Positions 8,240 to 17,163 of a stretch of 64,000 nucleotides of DNA are shown here, one piece after another (positions within the stretch are counted from its first letter, which is position 1; the number at the start of each line of letters is the position of its first letter). Origin of the DNA: an uncultured Flavobacteriales bacterium (GTDB lineage: Bacteria > Bacteroidota > Bacteroidia > Flavobacteriales > Weeksellaceae); assembly GCA_937973555.1 (NCBI GenBank), contig CALJKL010000028.1, positions 1 through 64,000 on the forward strand, written 5' to 3'. Under the pieces are notes generated by a model. It had not been told where the DNA came from. It did not search any database and was given only the letters and a program-made list of their open reading frames with translations. Both the position numbers and the translations under genes were made by a program.

Positions 8240-8409
8240 GCCTACAATAGTTCTAACACATTACAGGTAAACTCAACGCTAAACAATTACCGGACGAATG
8301 TCTTTGCAATGGCGCGCTGCTTTACGCAGATTACAGAGCATAGAAAACAGTTCAAATCGTGTTGATTAGGAGTTTACTCTAAATCATGGAACTGTTGCAG
8401 GCTTTTTTT
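8240..8409 (+). ncRNA. ssrS: Probable 6S RNA (SsrS)
   Basis: The 243-nt space between zapA and rny holds a long imperfect hairpin. The outer arms 8240-8254 and 8388-8402 pair at 14 of 15 positions (two G-U). An inner stem 8267-8274 with 8370-8377 is perfect over 8 bp. The centre is a partly open region with a small CTGC/GCAG hairpin near 8318-8334. The outer 3' arm runs straight into seven T, a terminator. One long rod with a central bubble, together with position next to zapA as in enterobacteria, is the signature of 6S RNA, which binds housekeeping RNA polymerase in stationary phase. Ends are approximate; no promoter was clearly seen. Confidence 0.72.
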
Positions 8410-8457
8410 ATGAATTTAAAATAATAAACAATAGAAGACAATTAAAACTCAATATAT

Positions 8458-10029
8458 ATGACATTAACCGCAATTATCATCGGCGCAATTTGCTTAATTG
8501 CCGGGACTACGATAGGATTTGTCCTTTCCAAAAGTTCTCTCAATTCAAAAGCAAATTTCATCCTTAAAGATGCTAAGAAAAGTGCCGAAAACATTATAGA
8601 AAATGCTAATGTAAAGGCAGAAGCCATTAAGAAGGAAAAAGAGGCTCAGGCAAAAGTAAAATTTTTGGAATTGAAATCTCAGCATGACGAAAATATTCAG
8701 GAACGCGAGAAAAAAATGCAAGAGGCTGAGAAAAGAATCAGAGACAAAGAACAAAAACTGAATGATGAACTGAGCAAGACCGGGAAACTGGAAAAAGACC
8801 TGGAAAAACAGGTAGCAGAATACCAAAAGAAAGCAGAAATTGTTCAGAAAAAACAAACCGAATTAGATATTGCTACTGCACAGAAAGTAGAAATGTTGGA
8901 AAAAATTTCTAACTATTCTGCAGAAGAAGCCAGAAATGAATTGGTAGAATCTATGAAGGCTGAGGCTAAAACCAAGGCTCAAGGTTTTGTACAGAATATC
9001 ATGGAAGAAGCGCAAATGAACGCTAAAAATGAAGCAAAGAAAATTGTGATTCAAACCATCCAAAGAATTGGAACAGAGCAGGCGATAGAAAATTCAGTTT
9101 CCGTATTCAATATAGAATCTGATGAGGTAAAAGGTAGAATTATTGGTAGAGAGGGTAGAAATATCCGTGCTTTAGAAGCTGCTACAGGTGTAGAAATCAT
9201 TGTAGATGATACTCCTGAAGCGATTTTGCTTTCATGCTTCGATCCGGTAAGAAGAGAAATCGCAAGACTATCTTTGCATAAATTGGTTACGGATGGTAGG
9301 ATACATCCTGCTAGAATTGAAGAAGTGGTAGAGAAAACCCGTAAGCAGATAGAAGAAGAAATAATAGAAGTAGGTAAGAGAACCATTATAGATCTAGGTA
9401 TCCACGGATTACACCCAGAATTGGTGAAAATAGTGGGTAGAATGAAGTATCGTTCTTCTTATGGACAAAACTTGCTTCAGCACTCGCGTGAAGTGGCTAA
9501 TATCGCCGCTACTATGGCTGCTGAATTAGGCTTAAATGTGAAGTTGGCTAAGAGAGCAGGTCTATTGCACGATATCGGTAAAGTACCTGAAGAAGAATCT
9601 GAACTTCCACACGCACTTCTTGGGATGCAGTGGGCAGAGAAATTTGGTGAAAATCCTGAGGTGGTAAATGCCATTGGTGCTCACCATGATGAGGTGGAAA
9701 TGACTTCTTTGCTTTCGCCAATCATTCAGGTGGCGGATGGTATCTCAGGAGCAAGACCTGGTGCCAGAAGACAAGTGTTAGAATCTTATATCCAAAGATT
9801 GAAAGATCTTGAAGCTGCTGCTTTAAGTTTTGAAGGTGTATCCAGCGCTTATGCTATTCAGGCGGGTAGAGAGCTTCGTGTGATGGTAGAATCTGCTAAA
9901 GTTTCAGATGATGTAGCACACCAGTTATCATATGATATTTCTGAGAAAATTCAGAATGAATTGACATACCCTGGTCAGGTAAAGATTACCGTAATCAGAG
10001 AAACCAGAGCTGTAAATATCGCAAGATAA
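8458..10029 (+). CDS. rny: Ribonuclease Y
   Basis: This 523-residue membrane-anchored endoribonuclease has an N-terminal membrane helix at about 4-24, then a long Lys/Glu coiled coil to about 190. A KH domain follows with GRIIGREGRNIRALE near 225-240, then an HD domain with HSREVAN and LLHDIGKVPEE near 340-375. This domain order and length are standard. RNase Y starts decay of many mRNAs in bacteria that lack RNase E. It begins about 50 nt after the 6S RNA terminator and ends in a strong terminator at 10048. Confidence 0.95.
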   Translation: MTLTAIIIGAICLIAGTTIGFVLSKSSLNSKANFILKDAKKSAENIIENANVKAEAIKKEKEAQAKVKFLELKSQHDENIQEREKKMQEAEKRIRDKEQKLNDELSKTGKLEKDLEKQVAEYQKKAEIVQKKQTELDIATAQKVEMLEKISNYSAEEARNELVESMKAEAKTKAQGFVQNIMEEAQMNAKNEAKKIVIQTIQRIGTEQAIENSVSVFNIESDEVKGRIIGREGRNIRALEAATGVEIIVDDTPEAILLSCFDPVRREIARLSLHKLVTDGRIHPARIEEVVEKTRKQIEEEIIEVGKRTIIDLGIHGLHPELVKIVGRMKYRSSYGQNLLQHSREVANIAATMAAELGLNVKLAKRAGLLHDIGKVPEEESELPHALLGMQWAEKFGENPEVVNAIGAHHDEVEMTSLLSPIIQVADGISGARPGARRQVLESYIQRLKDLEAAALSFEGVSSAYAIQAGRELRVMVESAKVSDDVAHQLSYDISEKIQNELTYPGQVKITVIRETRAVNIAR

Positions 10030-10047
10030 TATTTAGAAATAGAATTG

Positions 10048-10078
10048 AAAGCACAGAATATTCTGTGCTTTTTTTTGT
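10048..10078 (+). terminator. Intrinsic terminator after rny
   Basis: Stem AAAGCACAGA / TCTGTGCTTT around ATAT, with a long T run. Confidence 0.9.
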
Positions 10079-10094
10079 TTAAAATATTGAAATT

Positions 10095-10445
10095 ATGAAA
10101 AAAGTATTCTTCCTAAAAACCTGCAGTACCTGCAAGAGAATCATGTCAGAATTTAATTTGGAGGGCTGGCAATTAAGAGAACTAAAATCAGAAAACGTAT
10201 CTGAGTCAGAATTGAATGAAATGCATCGTTTTACCCAATCCTATGAAGCGTTATTCAGCAAAAAATCAACTCAAATTAAAGAAAGGAATATTGATATTAA
10301 ATCTTTGAAAGAAGAAGATTTCAAAAGTTTGATTTTAGATCATTACAGTTTCTTGAAACGTCCTGTTTTTATTACCGATAAAGATATTTTCGTAGGAAAT
10401 GATAAAAGCAATGTGGAAAGCCTTAGAAACTATTTCTCAAAATAA
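10095..10445 (+). CDS. Spx/ArsC-family (YffB-like) thioredoxin-fold protein
   Basis: This 116-residue protein has a CSTC motif at 10-13 in a thioredoxin-like N-terminus, and RPVFITDKD near 93-101, as in ArsC/Spx/MgsR family proteins. These are arsenate reductases or redox-responsive RNA polymerase regulators. The Bacteroidota members are mostly uncharacterised. It lies alone between two terminators, far from the arsenic operon at 27.7 kb, so an arsenic role is not implied. Confidence 0.8.
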   Translation: MKKVFFLKTCSTCKRIMSEFNLEGWQLRELKSENVSESELNEMHRFTQSYEALFSKKSTQIKERNIDIKSLKEEDFKSLILDHYSFLKRPVFITDKDIFVGNDKSNVESLRNYFSK

Positions 10446-10452
10446 CATAAAA

Positions 10453-10483
10453 AAACCTTCAAAATTTTAAAATTTGAAGGTTT
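10453..10483. terminator. Bidirectional terminator between convergent genes
   Basis: An 11-bp stem AAACCTTCAAA / TTTGAAGGTTT flanked by A and T runs, between the Spx-like gene and the end of gcvT. Confidence 0.8.
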
Positions 10484-10511
10484 AGTTTTATCATTAGCCT
10501 CAGCCTTAACC

Positions 10512-11594
10512 TTACACAAAAGGTAACTTCACTACTTTGGCAGGGATGTTCTTATTTCTGATCTGGATATAAATTTCAGAATCTAATTTGAAATACGGTT
10601 TTGCTACATATGCCAAACCAACTCCAACTTTTTTCATGGGGCTCATTGTTCCGGAAGTTACTTTTCCTATCTCGTTTCCATCTACATCTACTACCAAATA
10701 GTCATGTCTTGGGATTGCTTTTTCTAGCATTTCAAAGCCTACTAATTTTCTGGTGATGCCTTCTTCTTTTTGTTTTAAAAGCAATTCTTTGTCTACAAAA
10801 TCTTTTTCAAATTTTGTAATCCATCCCAATCCAGCTTCTAAAGGAGAAGTAGTATCGTCTATATCATTTCCGTATAGGCAGAAACCTTTTTCTAATCTTA
10901 AAGTATCTCTTGCTGCCAATCCACAAGGAATTAGCCCAAATTCTTCCCCGGCTTTGGTTAATTCGTCCCAAAGTTTTTCTGCAGCATCATTTTTGAAATA
11001 AATTTCAAAACCACCGCTTCCAGTATAACCGGTATTAGAAATAATAACGTCCGCTACTCCTGCTACTGATCCTACAGTAAAATGATAGTAAGGAATGTTC
11101 GAAAGATTGGTATCTGTAAGTTTTTGAAGTGTTTCAGTTGCTTTCGGTCCCTGAATTGCAATCAAAGAAGTTTCGTCTGAAATATTGGTCATTTTTGCGC
11201 CAAATTTCTCATTGTATTTAGAAAAATGATTCCAGTCTTTTTCAATGTTAGAAGCATTTACCACTACAAAATATTTTTCATCTGCCATTTTATAGACAAT
11301 AAGGTCGTCTACAATTCCTCCTTTTCCATTAGGAAGGCAAGAGTATTGTGCTTTTCCGTTCTCCAAGTTGTCCACATTATTACTGGTGATATATTGCAAA
11401 AGGTCTTTTGCGGTAGGGCCTTCTACAAAAAACTGTCCCATATGCGAAACATCAAAAATTCCTACTTTTTCTCTTACAGCAAAATGTTCTTCCGTTACCC
11501 CAGAATATTGCACAGGCATTTCAAATCCAGCAAAAGGAACCATTTTGGCGCCTAATGAAACATGTTTGTCGAATAAAGCTGTTCTTTTATCCAT
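10512..11594 (-). CDS. gcvT: Glycine cleavage system T protein (aminomethyltransferase)
   Basis: This 360-residue protein matches GcvT over its whole length: N-terminal VPFAGFEMPVQYSG, VSHMGQF, DDLIVYK, then GYTGSGGFEIY and the C-terminal GKVTSGTMSP. It transfers the aminomethyl carbon from lipoyl-GcvH to tetrahydrofolate, releasing ammonia. The genes for the P and H proteins are not in this window. idi lies just upstream on the same strand, 52 nt away, with no promoter box seen between them, so they may be cotranscribed. Confidence 0.95.
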   Translation of the reverse strand: MDKRTALFDKHVSLGAKMVPFAGFEMPVQYSGVTEEHFAVREKVGIFDVSHMGQFFVEGPTAKDLLQYITSNNVDNLENGKAQYSCLPNGKGGIVDDLIVYKMADEKYFVVVNASNIEKDWNHFSKYNEKFGAKMTNISDETSLIAIQGPKATETLQKLTDTNLSNIPYYHFTVGSVAGVADVIISNTGYTGSGGFEIYFKNDAAEKLWDELTKAGEEFGLIPCGLAARDTLRLEKGFCLYGNDIDDTTSPLEAGLGWITKFEKDFVDKELLLKQKEEGITRKLVGFEMLEKAIPRHDYLVVDVDGNEIGKVTSGTMSPMKKVGVGLAYVAKPYFKLDSEIYIQIRNKNIPAKVVKLPFV

Positions 11595-11646
11595 TTTATA
11601 TTTTTTAAACTTATTACTTATTACTTGTTACTTTTAATTTTTAACT

Positions 11647-12156
11647 TTAAAGATGGTGCTTGTATTCTTCCAGAATAATCTTGAACCATTCTGTAAAATA
11701 CTTTGGATTTTGTTTTATTTCTTTATCCAGATCTTCCATTGAAATATATCTTACTTCGGCTACTTCTTCCGGATTAAGGTTGAAATCTCCTTCGTAAATT
11801 CCAGTGAAAACATGGTCTAATTCATGTTCCCAAAGGTTTTGACCTACATCTGCTTTATAGATAAACCAAAATTTTTCTTCAAGATCACAATCAATCCCTA
11901 ATTCTTCTTTTATCCTTCGTTTTGCAGCTTGCAGGTAGGTTTCTTCTGCTCTAGGATGAGAACAACAAGCATTGGTCCACTGTTCCGGAGAATGGTATTT
12001 TTCTGGTGCTCTTTTTTGCAAAAGCATGTCCCCATTTTTATTGAAAAGAAAAACAGAAAATGCACGGTGAAGAATTCCGTTTTCATGAGCCTGCATTTTT
12101 TCCATGAGGCCCAAGACTTCATCATTTTCTGATACTAAAACTACTTTTTCTTCCAT
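11647..12156 (-). CDS. idi: Isopentenyl-diphosphate delta-isomerase, type 1
   Basis: This is a Nudix-fold enzyme of 169 residues. The catalytic Cys lies in CCSHPR (C65), followed by the Nudix box with RRIKEELGI at about 80-88. The acidic pair in WEHELDHVF near 109-117 supplies the catalytic Glu. It interconverts IPP and DMAPP. Together with the mevalonate kinase at 49.7 kb it points to isoprenoid synthesis through mevalonate. A promoter box lies at 12171-12178. Confidence 0.93.
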   Translation of the reverse strand: MEEKVVLVSENDEVLGLMEKMQAHENGILHRAFSVFLFNKNGDMLLQKRAPEKYHSPEQWTNACCSHPRAEETYLQAAKRRIKEELGIDCDLEEKFWFIYKADVGQNLWEHELDHVFTGIYEGDFNLNPEEVAEVRYISMEDLDKEIKQNPKYFTEWFKIILEEYKHHL

Positions 12157-12170
12157 AATGAATTAATTCT

Positions 12171-12178
12171 CAAAAATA
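12171..12178 (-). promoter_or_regulatory. TATTTTTG promoter box for idi
   Basis: Exact TAnnTTTG on the minus strand, 14 nt before the idi ATG. Confidence 0.6.
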
Positions 12179-12304
12179 AAGATAATTGTTGAGATAAAGA
12201 ATTCTTTTTAGAAATTGCGTTTTTTATATCAATACCATCATTTTTGTTAATAAATATTTAACAAATCCCTAGCTGTATTCAGATTTTATGTCTGAAATTT
12301 TAAT

Positions 12305-12312
12305 TAACTTTG
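12305..12312 (+). promoter_or_regulatory. TAACTTTG promoter box for the HAD/serA unit
   Basis: Exact TAnnTTTG box. An alternative TTG start at 12317 would lie about at the transcription start, so the ATG at 12332 is preferred. Confidence 0.6.
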
Positions 12313-12331
12313 CAACTTGAAAATACAGTTT

Positions 12332-12733
12332 ATGGAACTAGAATACAAAGAACACCTAAGCCCGATGCTAAAAGGAGATGTCAAAAATTATTTAATTGAT
12401 ATCGATGGTACCATCACCGACGATGTACCGAATGAAGAACCAGAAAGAATGGTGACATGTGAGCCATATATTGATGCGCTTCACACCATCAATAAATGGT
12501 ATGACGAAGGTCATCAGATTTGTTTTTTTACTTCCAGAACTGAAGATTTGAAGCAGATTACCATAGATTGGTTGGATAAACATGGCTTCAAATACCATAG
12601 CGTACTTTGTGGAAAGCCAAGAGGTGGAAACTACCATTGGATAGACAACCACTTGGTGAAAGCTACCCGCTACAAAGGGAAATTTACCGATATGGTAGAG
12701 AAAAAAGTAACCATTCAAGTATTTAAAGACTAA
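12332..12733 (+). CDS. HAD-superfamily hydrolase-like protein
   Basis: This 133-residue protein has the HAD motif I DIDGTITDD at 23-31, motif II TSRTED near 71-76, and a late WIDNH (motif IV-like, fewer acids than usual). Homologues in this group are often labelled phosphoheptose isomerase, which the motifs do not support. It is probably a small phosphatase. It sits 13 nt upstream of serA in one unit. The start is set by the promoter box at 12305. Confidence 0.72.
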   Translation: MELEYKEHLSPMLKGDVKNYLIDIDGTITDDVPNEEPERMVTCEPYIDALHTINKWYDEGHQICFFTSRTEDLKQITIDWLDKHGFKYHSVLCGKPRGGNYHWIDNHLVKATRYKGKFTDMVEKKVTIQVFKD

Positions 12734-12746
12734 AAAATAGATTACC

Positions 12747-13703
12747 ATGAAAGTTTTGGCAAATGATGGATTAAATGCATCAGGTATTGTTGCTTTGAAG
12801 GAAAGAGGCTTTGAGGTAATTACCGATAAAGTTCCTCAGGAAGAATTGGTTGATTATATCAATCTAAATGGGGTTTCTGTAATCTTGGTGAGAAGTGCTA
12901 CCAAAGTCACCAAGGAAATGGTGGACAATTGTCCTTCTCTTAAAGTAATTGGTAGGGGAGGTGTAGGAATGGATAATATTGAAGTAGAATATGCACGTTC
13001 CAAAGGCCTTCATGTAATCAATACGCCGGCAGCTTCTTCAGGAAGTGTAGCTGAATTGGTTTTTGCACATCTTTTTTCCGGAAACCGATTTTTACAGGAT
13101 GCTAACAGAAAGATGCCCGCTTCAGGAAATACAGAGTTTGCAAAGCTGAAAAAAGCTTACGAGAAAGGAACGGAATTGAGAGGCAAAACCATCGGTATTA
13201 TTGGGATAGGAAGAATAGGACAAGAAGTAGCCAGAATGGCTTTTGGATTAGGAATGAATGTGAAGGCAGCAGATGCTTTTATAGATAAAGTTGATATAGC
13301 TCTGAGTTTCCCAAATAAACAATCTGTGAGCATAGAAGTAAAAACAGAATCTTTGGAAGATGTATTGTATCATTCAGATTTTGTAACGCTTCACGTTCCT
13401 GCACAGAAAAATGGAGCATTGCTGGGCAAAGAAGAATTTTCTAAAATGAAAGATGGAGTAGCGGTAGTGAACTGTGCAAGAGGCGGAGTAATAGACGAAG
13501 AAGCTTTAATAGAAGCTTTAGATTCTGGGAAGGTTTCTTTTGCAGGATTAGATGTTTTTATAAACGAACCTACCCCTTCAGAAAAAATCCTGAACCATCC
13601 TAAAATCTCTTTGACACCACATACCGGTGCCTCTACGCTTGAAGCTCAAGACAGAATAGGAACGGAACTGGCAACGCAGATTTTTAAGATTTTCAACGTT
13701 TAA
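12747..13703 (+). CDS. serA: D-3-phosphoglycerate dehydrogenase (short form)
   Basis: This 318-residue D-2-hydroxyacid dehydrogenase has NAD-binding GIIGIGRIGQEVA near 150-162, the catalytic-site NCARGGVIDEEAL and the late PHTGAST. It lacks the C-terminal ACT domain, as in other short Bacteroidota SerA proteins, so feedback by serine through ACT is not expected. It makes 3-phosphohydroxypyruvate for serine synthesis. serC, its usual neighbour, is not here. A bidirectional terminator follows. Confidence 0.85.
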   Translation: MKVLANDGLNASGIVALKERGFEVITDKVPQEELVDYINLNGVSVILVRSATKVTKEMVDNCPSLKVIGRGGVGMDNIEVEYARSKGLHVINTPAASSGSVAELVFAHLFSGNRFLQDANRKMPASGNTEFAKLKKAYEKGTELRGKTIGIIGIGRIGQEVARMAFGLGMNVKAADAFIDKVDIALSFPNKQSVSIEVKTESLEDVLYHSDFVTLHVPAQKNGALLGKEEFSKMKDGVAVVNCARGGVIDEEALIEALDSGKVSFAGLDVFINEPTPSEKILNHPKISLTPHTGASTLEAQDRIGTELATQIFKIFNV

Positions 13704-13720
13704 TATTCTCCAATTAAATA

Positions 13721-13748
13721 AAAAAGCTCCAATATTTTGGAGCTTTTT
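13721..13748. terminator. Bidirectional terminator between serA and mscL
   Basis: An 11-bp perfect stem AAAAAGCTCCA / TGGAGCTTTTT with a 6-nt loop, between convergent genes. Confidence 0.9.
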
Positions 13749-13754
13749 CTTTTG

Positions 13755-14126
13755 TTATTTTTTCAGTAAATCCCTAATCTGTGTAAGGAGTTCTTCTTGG
13801 CTTGGACCGGCAGGGGGTGTCTCGGTTTTTTCTTCTTTCTTAAGTTTGTTTATTCCTTTAATCATTATAAACAATACCAGCGCAATGAAGAAAAAGTTGA
13901 TTATTGCTGCTAAAAAATTTCCATATTTCACAGTTCCCCAAGTGAGTTCTGAAATATTAGAAACTCCTGCTTTTTCTAATGCAGGGTTTAGTAATAATGG
14001 TGTTACTACATCATCTACAAAAGAAGTAACAATTTTACCGAAAGCACCTCCGATAATTACCGCTACAGCAAGATCAACAACATTACCTCTGATCGCAAAT
14101 TCTTTGAATTCTTTAATAAATCCCAT
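13755..14126 (-). CDS. mscL: Large-conductance mechanosensitive channel
   Basis: This 123-residue protein has the MscL order: a short amphipathic N-terminus (MGFIKEFKEFAIRGNV), TM1 with DLAVAVIIGGAFGKIV, a periplasmic loop, TM2 with FLAAIINFFFIALVLF, and a charged C-terminal helix. It opens on hypo-osmotic shock. A promoter box lies at 14150. Confidence 0.95.
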   Translation of the reverse strand: MGFIKEFKEFAIRGNVVDLAVAVIIGGAFGKIVTSFVDDVVTPLLLNPALEKAGVSNISELTWGTVKYGNFLAAIINFFFIALVLFIMIKGINKLKKEEKTETPPAGPSQEELLTQIRDLLKK

Positions 14127-14149
14127 AATTTATGTTTTTTAATTTCAAA

Positions 14150-14157
14150 CAAATGTA
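14150..14157 (-). promoter_or_regulatory. TACATTTG promoter box for mscL
   Basis: Exact TAnnTTTG on the minus strand, 23 nt before the mscL ATG. Confidence 0.6.
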
Positions 14158-14381
14158 ATAAAAAATATTCTTGTTTTGTAAAGTCTATTTTAAAATTATA
14201 ATTATGTGTTGTGAGATTCGTAAATTAATTTATAGATAATTTTATTTTGAATAAAAAATATTTTTATTGTTCATTTTTTATATGCTTTTTTAAGTTTTTT
14301 TTAAAATAATGGCACGCAAAATGTATGGTACTTATTACGATAATATAGCATTTAGAAAGGGTTTTTCATCTGCTAAATATG

Positions 14382-14389
14382 TAAATTTG
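14382..14389 (+). promoter_or_regulatory. TAAATTTG promoter box for nnr
   Basis: Exact TAnnTTTG box 14 nt before the ATG at 14404. The rest of the 14127-14403 gap is AT-rich with no other feature seen. Confidence 0.6.
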
Positions 14390-14403
14390 TAAAATATAAT
14401 ACT

Positions 14404-15918
14404 ATGAAAATCTTTTCTTCCTATCAGATAAAAGCCTGTGATCAGTTTACCATTGATAATGAATTTGTTTCTTCGTTACATTTAATGGAAAAGGCAGCAC
14501 AAAGCTGTATGGACTTTATAGTACATGAGTTCAATAAAAATGAGACCATTTATATTTTTTGCGGAGTAGGAAATAATGGTGGAGATGGTTTTGCTTTGGC
14601 AAGACTTCTTTATTTGAAAGGATTTGATGTAGAAGTATTTATTGATAAGACCCAAAAAAAATTCTCAAAAGATGCCCAAGTTAATTTTGCTAACTTAAAG
14701 GAAGTTCTAGGTGTTTCTGTTTCAGATTTTTCAGATTTTAAAAAAGAAACCGTCAGTAAAGCTTCACTTATTATTGATGCACTTTTTGGTTTGGGGCTCA
14801 ATAGAAAAATTGAAGGAAAATCTGCCGAAATAATTAAACTTCTTAATTCTATTGAGGCTCAGAAGATTTCAATTGATTTGCCCTCTGGTATTATTGCAGA
14901 TGAAAATTTACCAGATGATGCCATGGTTTTTCAGGCAGATATTACGTTAAGTTTTCAATTCTACAAAAAAGCATTTCTGCATCCTGAAACAGGGAAATTT
15001 TGTGGTAGGGTAGAAGTTTTGGATATTGGATTAAGCAAAGAATGTATTGAAAATACGACTGTAAATAATTATGTGATTTCTGACTCGTGCATTTTTAGGA
15101 TTTATCAACCTAGAGAAGAATTTTCACATAAAGGAAATTTTGGCAAAAGCTGTATTGTTGCGGGTAGTTTTGGTAAAATTGGCGCTGCAGTTTTGGCTAC
15201 CAAAGCATCTACAAGAAGTGGAAGTGGATTAACTTTTATTCTTGCTCCTAAGTGTGGTTATGATGTTCTTCAAACAGCTGTTCCGGAAGCTATTTTTTTA
15301 AATGGAGGTATAGATTTTATTCAATATTTTGATCTCGAAGAAGATTACACTTATGGTATTGGACCTGGTTTGGGAAATTATTCTGAAACAAAAAAATCCT
15401 TTTTGGAATTTCTCAAAAATTATAAAAATCCTTTGGTTTTGGATGCTGATGCACTTAATATTTTATCTGAAAATTCTCAAAATTTAAAACTGATACCCAA
15501 AAAATCTATTATTACGCCTCATCCTAAAGAATTTTCCAGGCTTTTTGGGGAGACGCAAAACTCTTTTGAGCGTGTAGAATTGGCCAAGCAAAAAGCACAT
15601 GAGCTCGATATTTATATTGTTTTGAAAGATCATCATACACAGGTAATAACTCCCCAAATGGAAGTGTTTTATAATGTAACGGGAAACTGTGGTTTGGCAA
15701 AAGGAGCATCTGGAGATGTTTTGCTGGGTATTGTCACTTCTTTATTGGCTCAAAAATATTCGCCGAAAGAAGCAGCGATTTTTGGAGTTTGGCTTCATGG
15801 TAAAGCGGCGGATATCGCCGCGGAAAAACACTCTAAAGAATCACTTTTGGCCACAGATGTTATTATAGATTTGGGTGAAGTGTTTAAATTTCTTGAAAAT
15901 AAAAAAGGGAAACTATAA
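14404..15918 (+). CDS. nnr: Bifunctional NAD(P)H-hydrate epimerase / ADP-dependent dehydratase
   Basis: This 504-residue fusion repairs hydrated NAD(P)H. The N-terminal YjeF epimerase domain (about 1-205) shows GNNGGDGFALARLL near 57-70. The C-terminal ribokinase-like dehydratase domain (about 225-500) shows PGLGNYSE, DADALNIL, ITPHPKEFSRL and GASGDVLLGIV. Both halves appear intact. The 3' end carries a terminator whose stem starts within the last codons. It converges on lgt. Confidence 0.94.
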   Translation: MKIFSSYQIKACDQFTIDNEFVSSLHLMEKAAQSCMDFIVHEFNKNETIYIFCGVGNNGGDGFALARLLYLKGFDVEVFIDKTQKKFSKDAQVNFANLKEVLGVSVSDFSDFKKETVSKASLIIDALFGLGLNRKIEGKSAEIIKLLNSIEAQKISIDLPSGIIADENLPDDAMVFQADITLSFQFYKKAFLHPETGKFCGRVEVLDIGLSKECIENTTVNNYVISDSCIFRIYQPREEFSHKGNFGKSCIVAGSFGKIGAAVLATKASTRSGSGLTFILAPKCGYDVLQTAVPEAIFLNGGIDFIQYFDLEEDYTYGIGPGLGNYSETKKSFLEFLKNYKNPLVLDADALNILSENSQNLKLIPKKSIITPHPKEFSRLFGETQNSFERVELAKQKAHELDIYIVLKDHHTQVITPQMEVFYNVTGNCGLAKGASGDVLLGIVTSLLAQKYSPKEAAIFGVWLHGKAADIAAEKHSKESLLATDVIIDLGEVFKFLENKKGKL

Positions 15919-15931
15919 AAATTTCCCTTTT
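15903..15931. terminator. Bidirectional terminator overlapping the nnr stop
   Basis: Stem AAAAGGGAAA / TTTCCCTTTT, with the nnr stop codon in its loop, between convergent nnr and lgt. Confidence 0.8.
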
Positions 15932-15934
15932 ATT

Positions 15935-16801
15935 TTATGCTGTCGATTGATCTTCGTATTTCATTTTTGAGGAATATATCATACAGATAATACCAATGAT
16001 GATAAACGGAATAGAAAGTACCTGTCCGGTATTGAGTCCACCAAGAGTAATGATTTCATCACCTTGTGGCTCTTTCCAAAATTCTACCACAAATCTTATC
16101 GTCCAAAGGATAATGAAAAACAATCCGAAAAGCCATCCTTGCTGATATTTTTTCTTGGTATATCGATATAAAGCCCAAAGTAAAACAAATAGACAAATGT
16201 ATCCGAAGGCTTCAAAAAGCTGTGCCGGATAACGCGGAACGATTGCGCCATACTCACTGCTTTGTTGAGGAAATAAAACTGCAAAAGAAGAATCTGCTGG
16301 CGCAGGTTTGCCAATGATTTCAGAATTGAAAAAATTGCCAATTCTTACAAAAGTTCCCCCCAAAGCTACTACAATTCCCAATCTGTCATACACCCAAAAC
16401 GGATTTTTTTTGATGATTTTAAAGGAATAATAAAGCGTAGTCAAAATTAATGCAATAGTGGCTCCATGACTCGCCAAGCCAGAAAAACCGGTGAATTGTA
16501 ATTCTGGTTTTGTTCTTATAGGAAGGAAAACGCTCCAAAAGTCTTCCTTAAATAATTCCGGTTGATAGAAAATTACATGTCCCAATCTTGCACCTAAAAT
16601 AGTTCCGATCAAGGTCCATGTGAAAAGTGGATCCATGTATTTTTGATCTACATGGTCTATTTTGAAGATTTTGGACATCAACAAAAATCCCAATCCGAAT
16701 GCCAAAACAAACATCAAACTATAATAATGCAAAGTAAAAGGGCCTAATGGGATGCCAATGGATGGATTCCAAGTGAAATATAAGAGTGTATTCAGGTTCA
16801 T
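15935..16801 (-). CDS. lgt: Prolipoprotein diacylglyceryl transferase
   Basis: This is a seven-helix inner-membrane enzyme of 288 residues. The Lgt signature region is visible as GGTFVRIGNFFNSE near 148-161, preceded by SGLASHGATI near 108-117 with the catalytic His. It attaches diacylglycerol to the lipobox Cys of lipoproteins, such as the SusD and YHS proteins in this window. It lies 23 nt downstream of yidD on the same strand and is probably cotranscribed with it. Confidence 0.95.
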   Translation of the reverse strand: MNLNTLLYFTWNPSIGIPLGPFTLHYYSLMFVLAFGLGFLLMSKIFKIDHVDQKYMDPLFTWTLIGTILGARLGHVIFYQPELFKEDFWSVFLPIRTKPELQFTGFSGLASHGATIALILTTLYYSFKIIKKNPFWVYDRLGIVVALGGTFVRIGNFFNSEIIGKPAPADSSFAVLFPQQSSEYGAIVPRYPAQLFEAFGYICLFVLLWALYRYTKKKYQQGWLFGLFFIILWTIRFVVEFWKEPQGDEIITLGGLNTGQVLSIPFIIIGIICMIYSSKMKYEDQSTA

Positions 16802-16824
16802 ATTTCTTATTATTTTTTTTGAAT

Positions 16825-17073
16825 TTAAAAATTATCGCATTTATGTTTTGGTGGCACGGGGTCGTAGCCCTTTCCACCCCAAGGATGGCAGCTCAAGATT
16901 CTTTTTGCACCCAAATAAAAACCTTTGAAAAGCCCATGAACTCTCAGGGCTTCTAAAGTATAATGAGAACAGGTAGGCTCATAACGGCAGTTTTTTCCTA
17001 ACCATGGTGAGATGGCAAGTTGATAAAATTTTATCAAAACTACTAAAGGGAATATGAGAATTTTATTGAGCAT
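16825..17073 (-). CDS. yidD: Membrane protein insertion efficiency factor YidD
   Basis: This is an 82-residue protein of the YidD (DUF37) family. It has a short hydrophobic/amphipathic N-terminus, then the Cys-rich core CRYEPTCSHYTLEAL and the family-defining SCHPWGGKGYDPVP. It aids YidC-dependent membrane insertion. A longer reading to 17133 is open, but I choose the ATG at 17073 because a promoter box sits at 17081-17088, 7 nt upstream. Confidence 0.88.
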   Translation of the reverse strand: MLNKILIFPLVVLIKFYQLAISPWLGKNCRYEPTCSHYTLEALRVHGLFKGFYLGAKRILSCHPWGGKGYDPVPPKHKCDNF

Positions 17074-17080
17074 CGCCTTG

Positions 17081-17088
17081 CAAAAATA
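17081..17088 (-). promoter_or_regulatory. TATTTTTG promoter box for yidD-lgt
   Basis: Exact TAnnTTTG on the minus strand, 7 nt before the chosen yidD start. Confidence 0.6.
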
Positions 17089-17163
17089 AGTATTAATTTG
17101 AAATTTAAAGTTTGATATTATAAATTTCAGCATATTTATTCTGTTTTTAGAATGACTTATTAT

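Noticed and set aside
9051..9386. Antisense open frames inside rny, copA, metG and other genes
   Set aside because: They mirror strongly coding sense genes, have no promoter box or coupling, and match no family I can recognise.
10095..10445. arsC (arsenate reductase) role for the Spx-like protein
   Set aside because: It has CSTC rather than the ArsC active-site context and stands far from the ars operon, so only the fold family is claimed.
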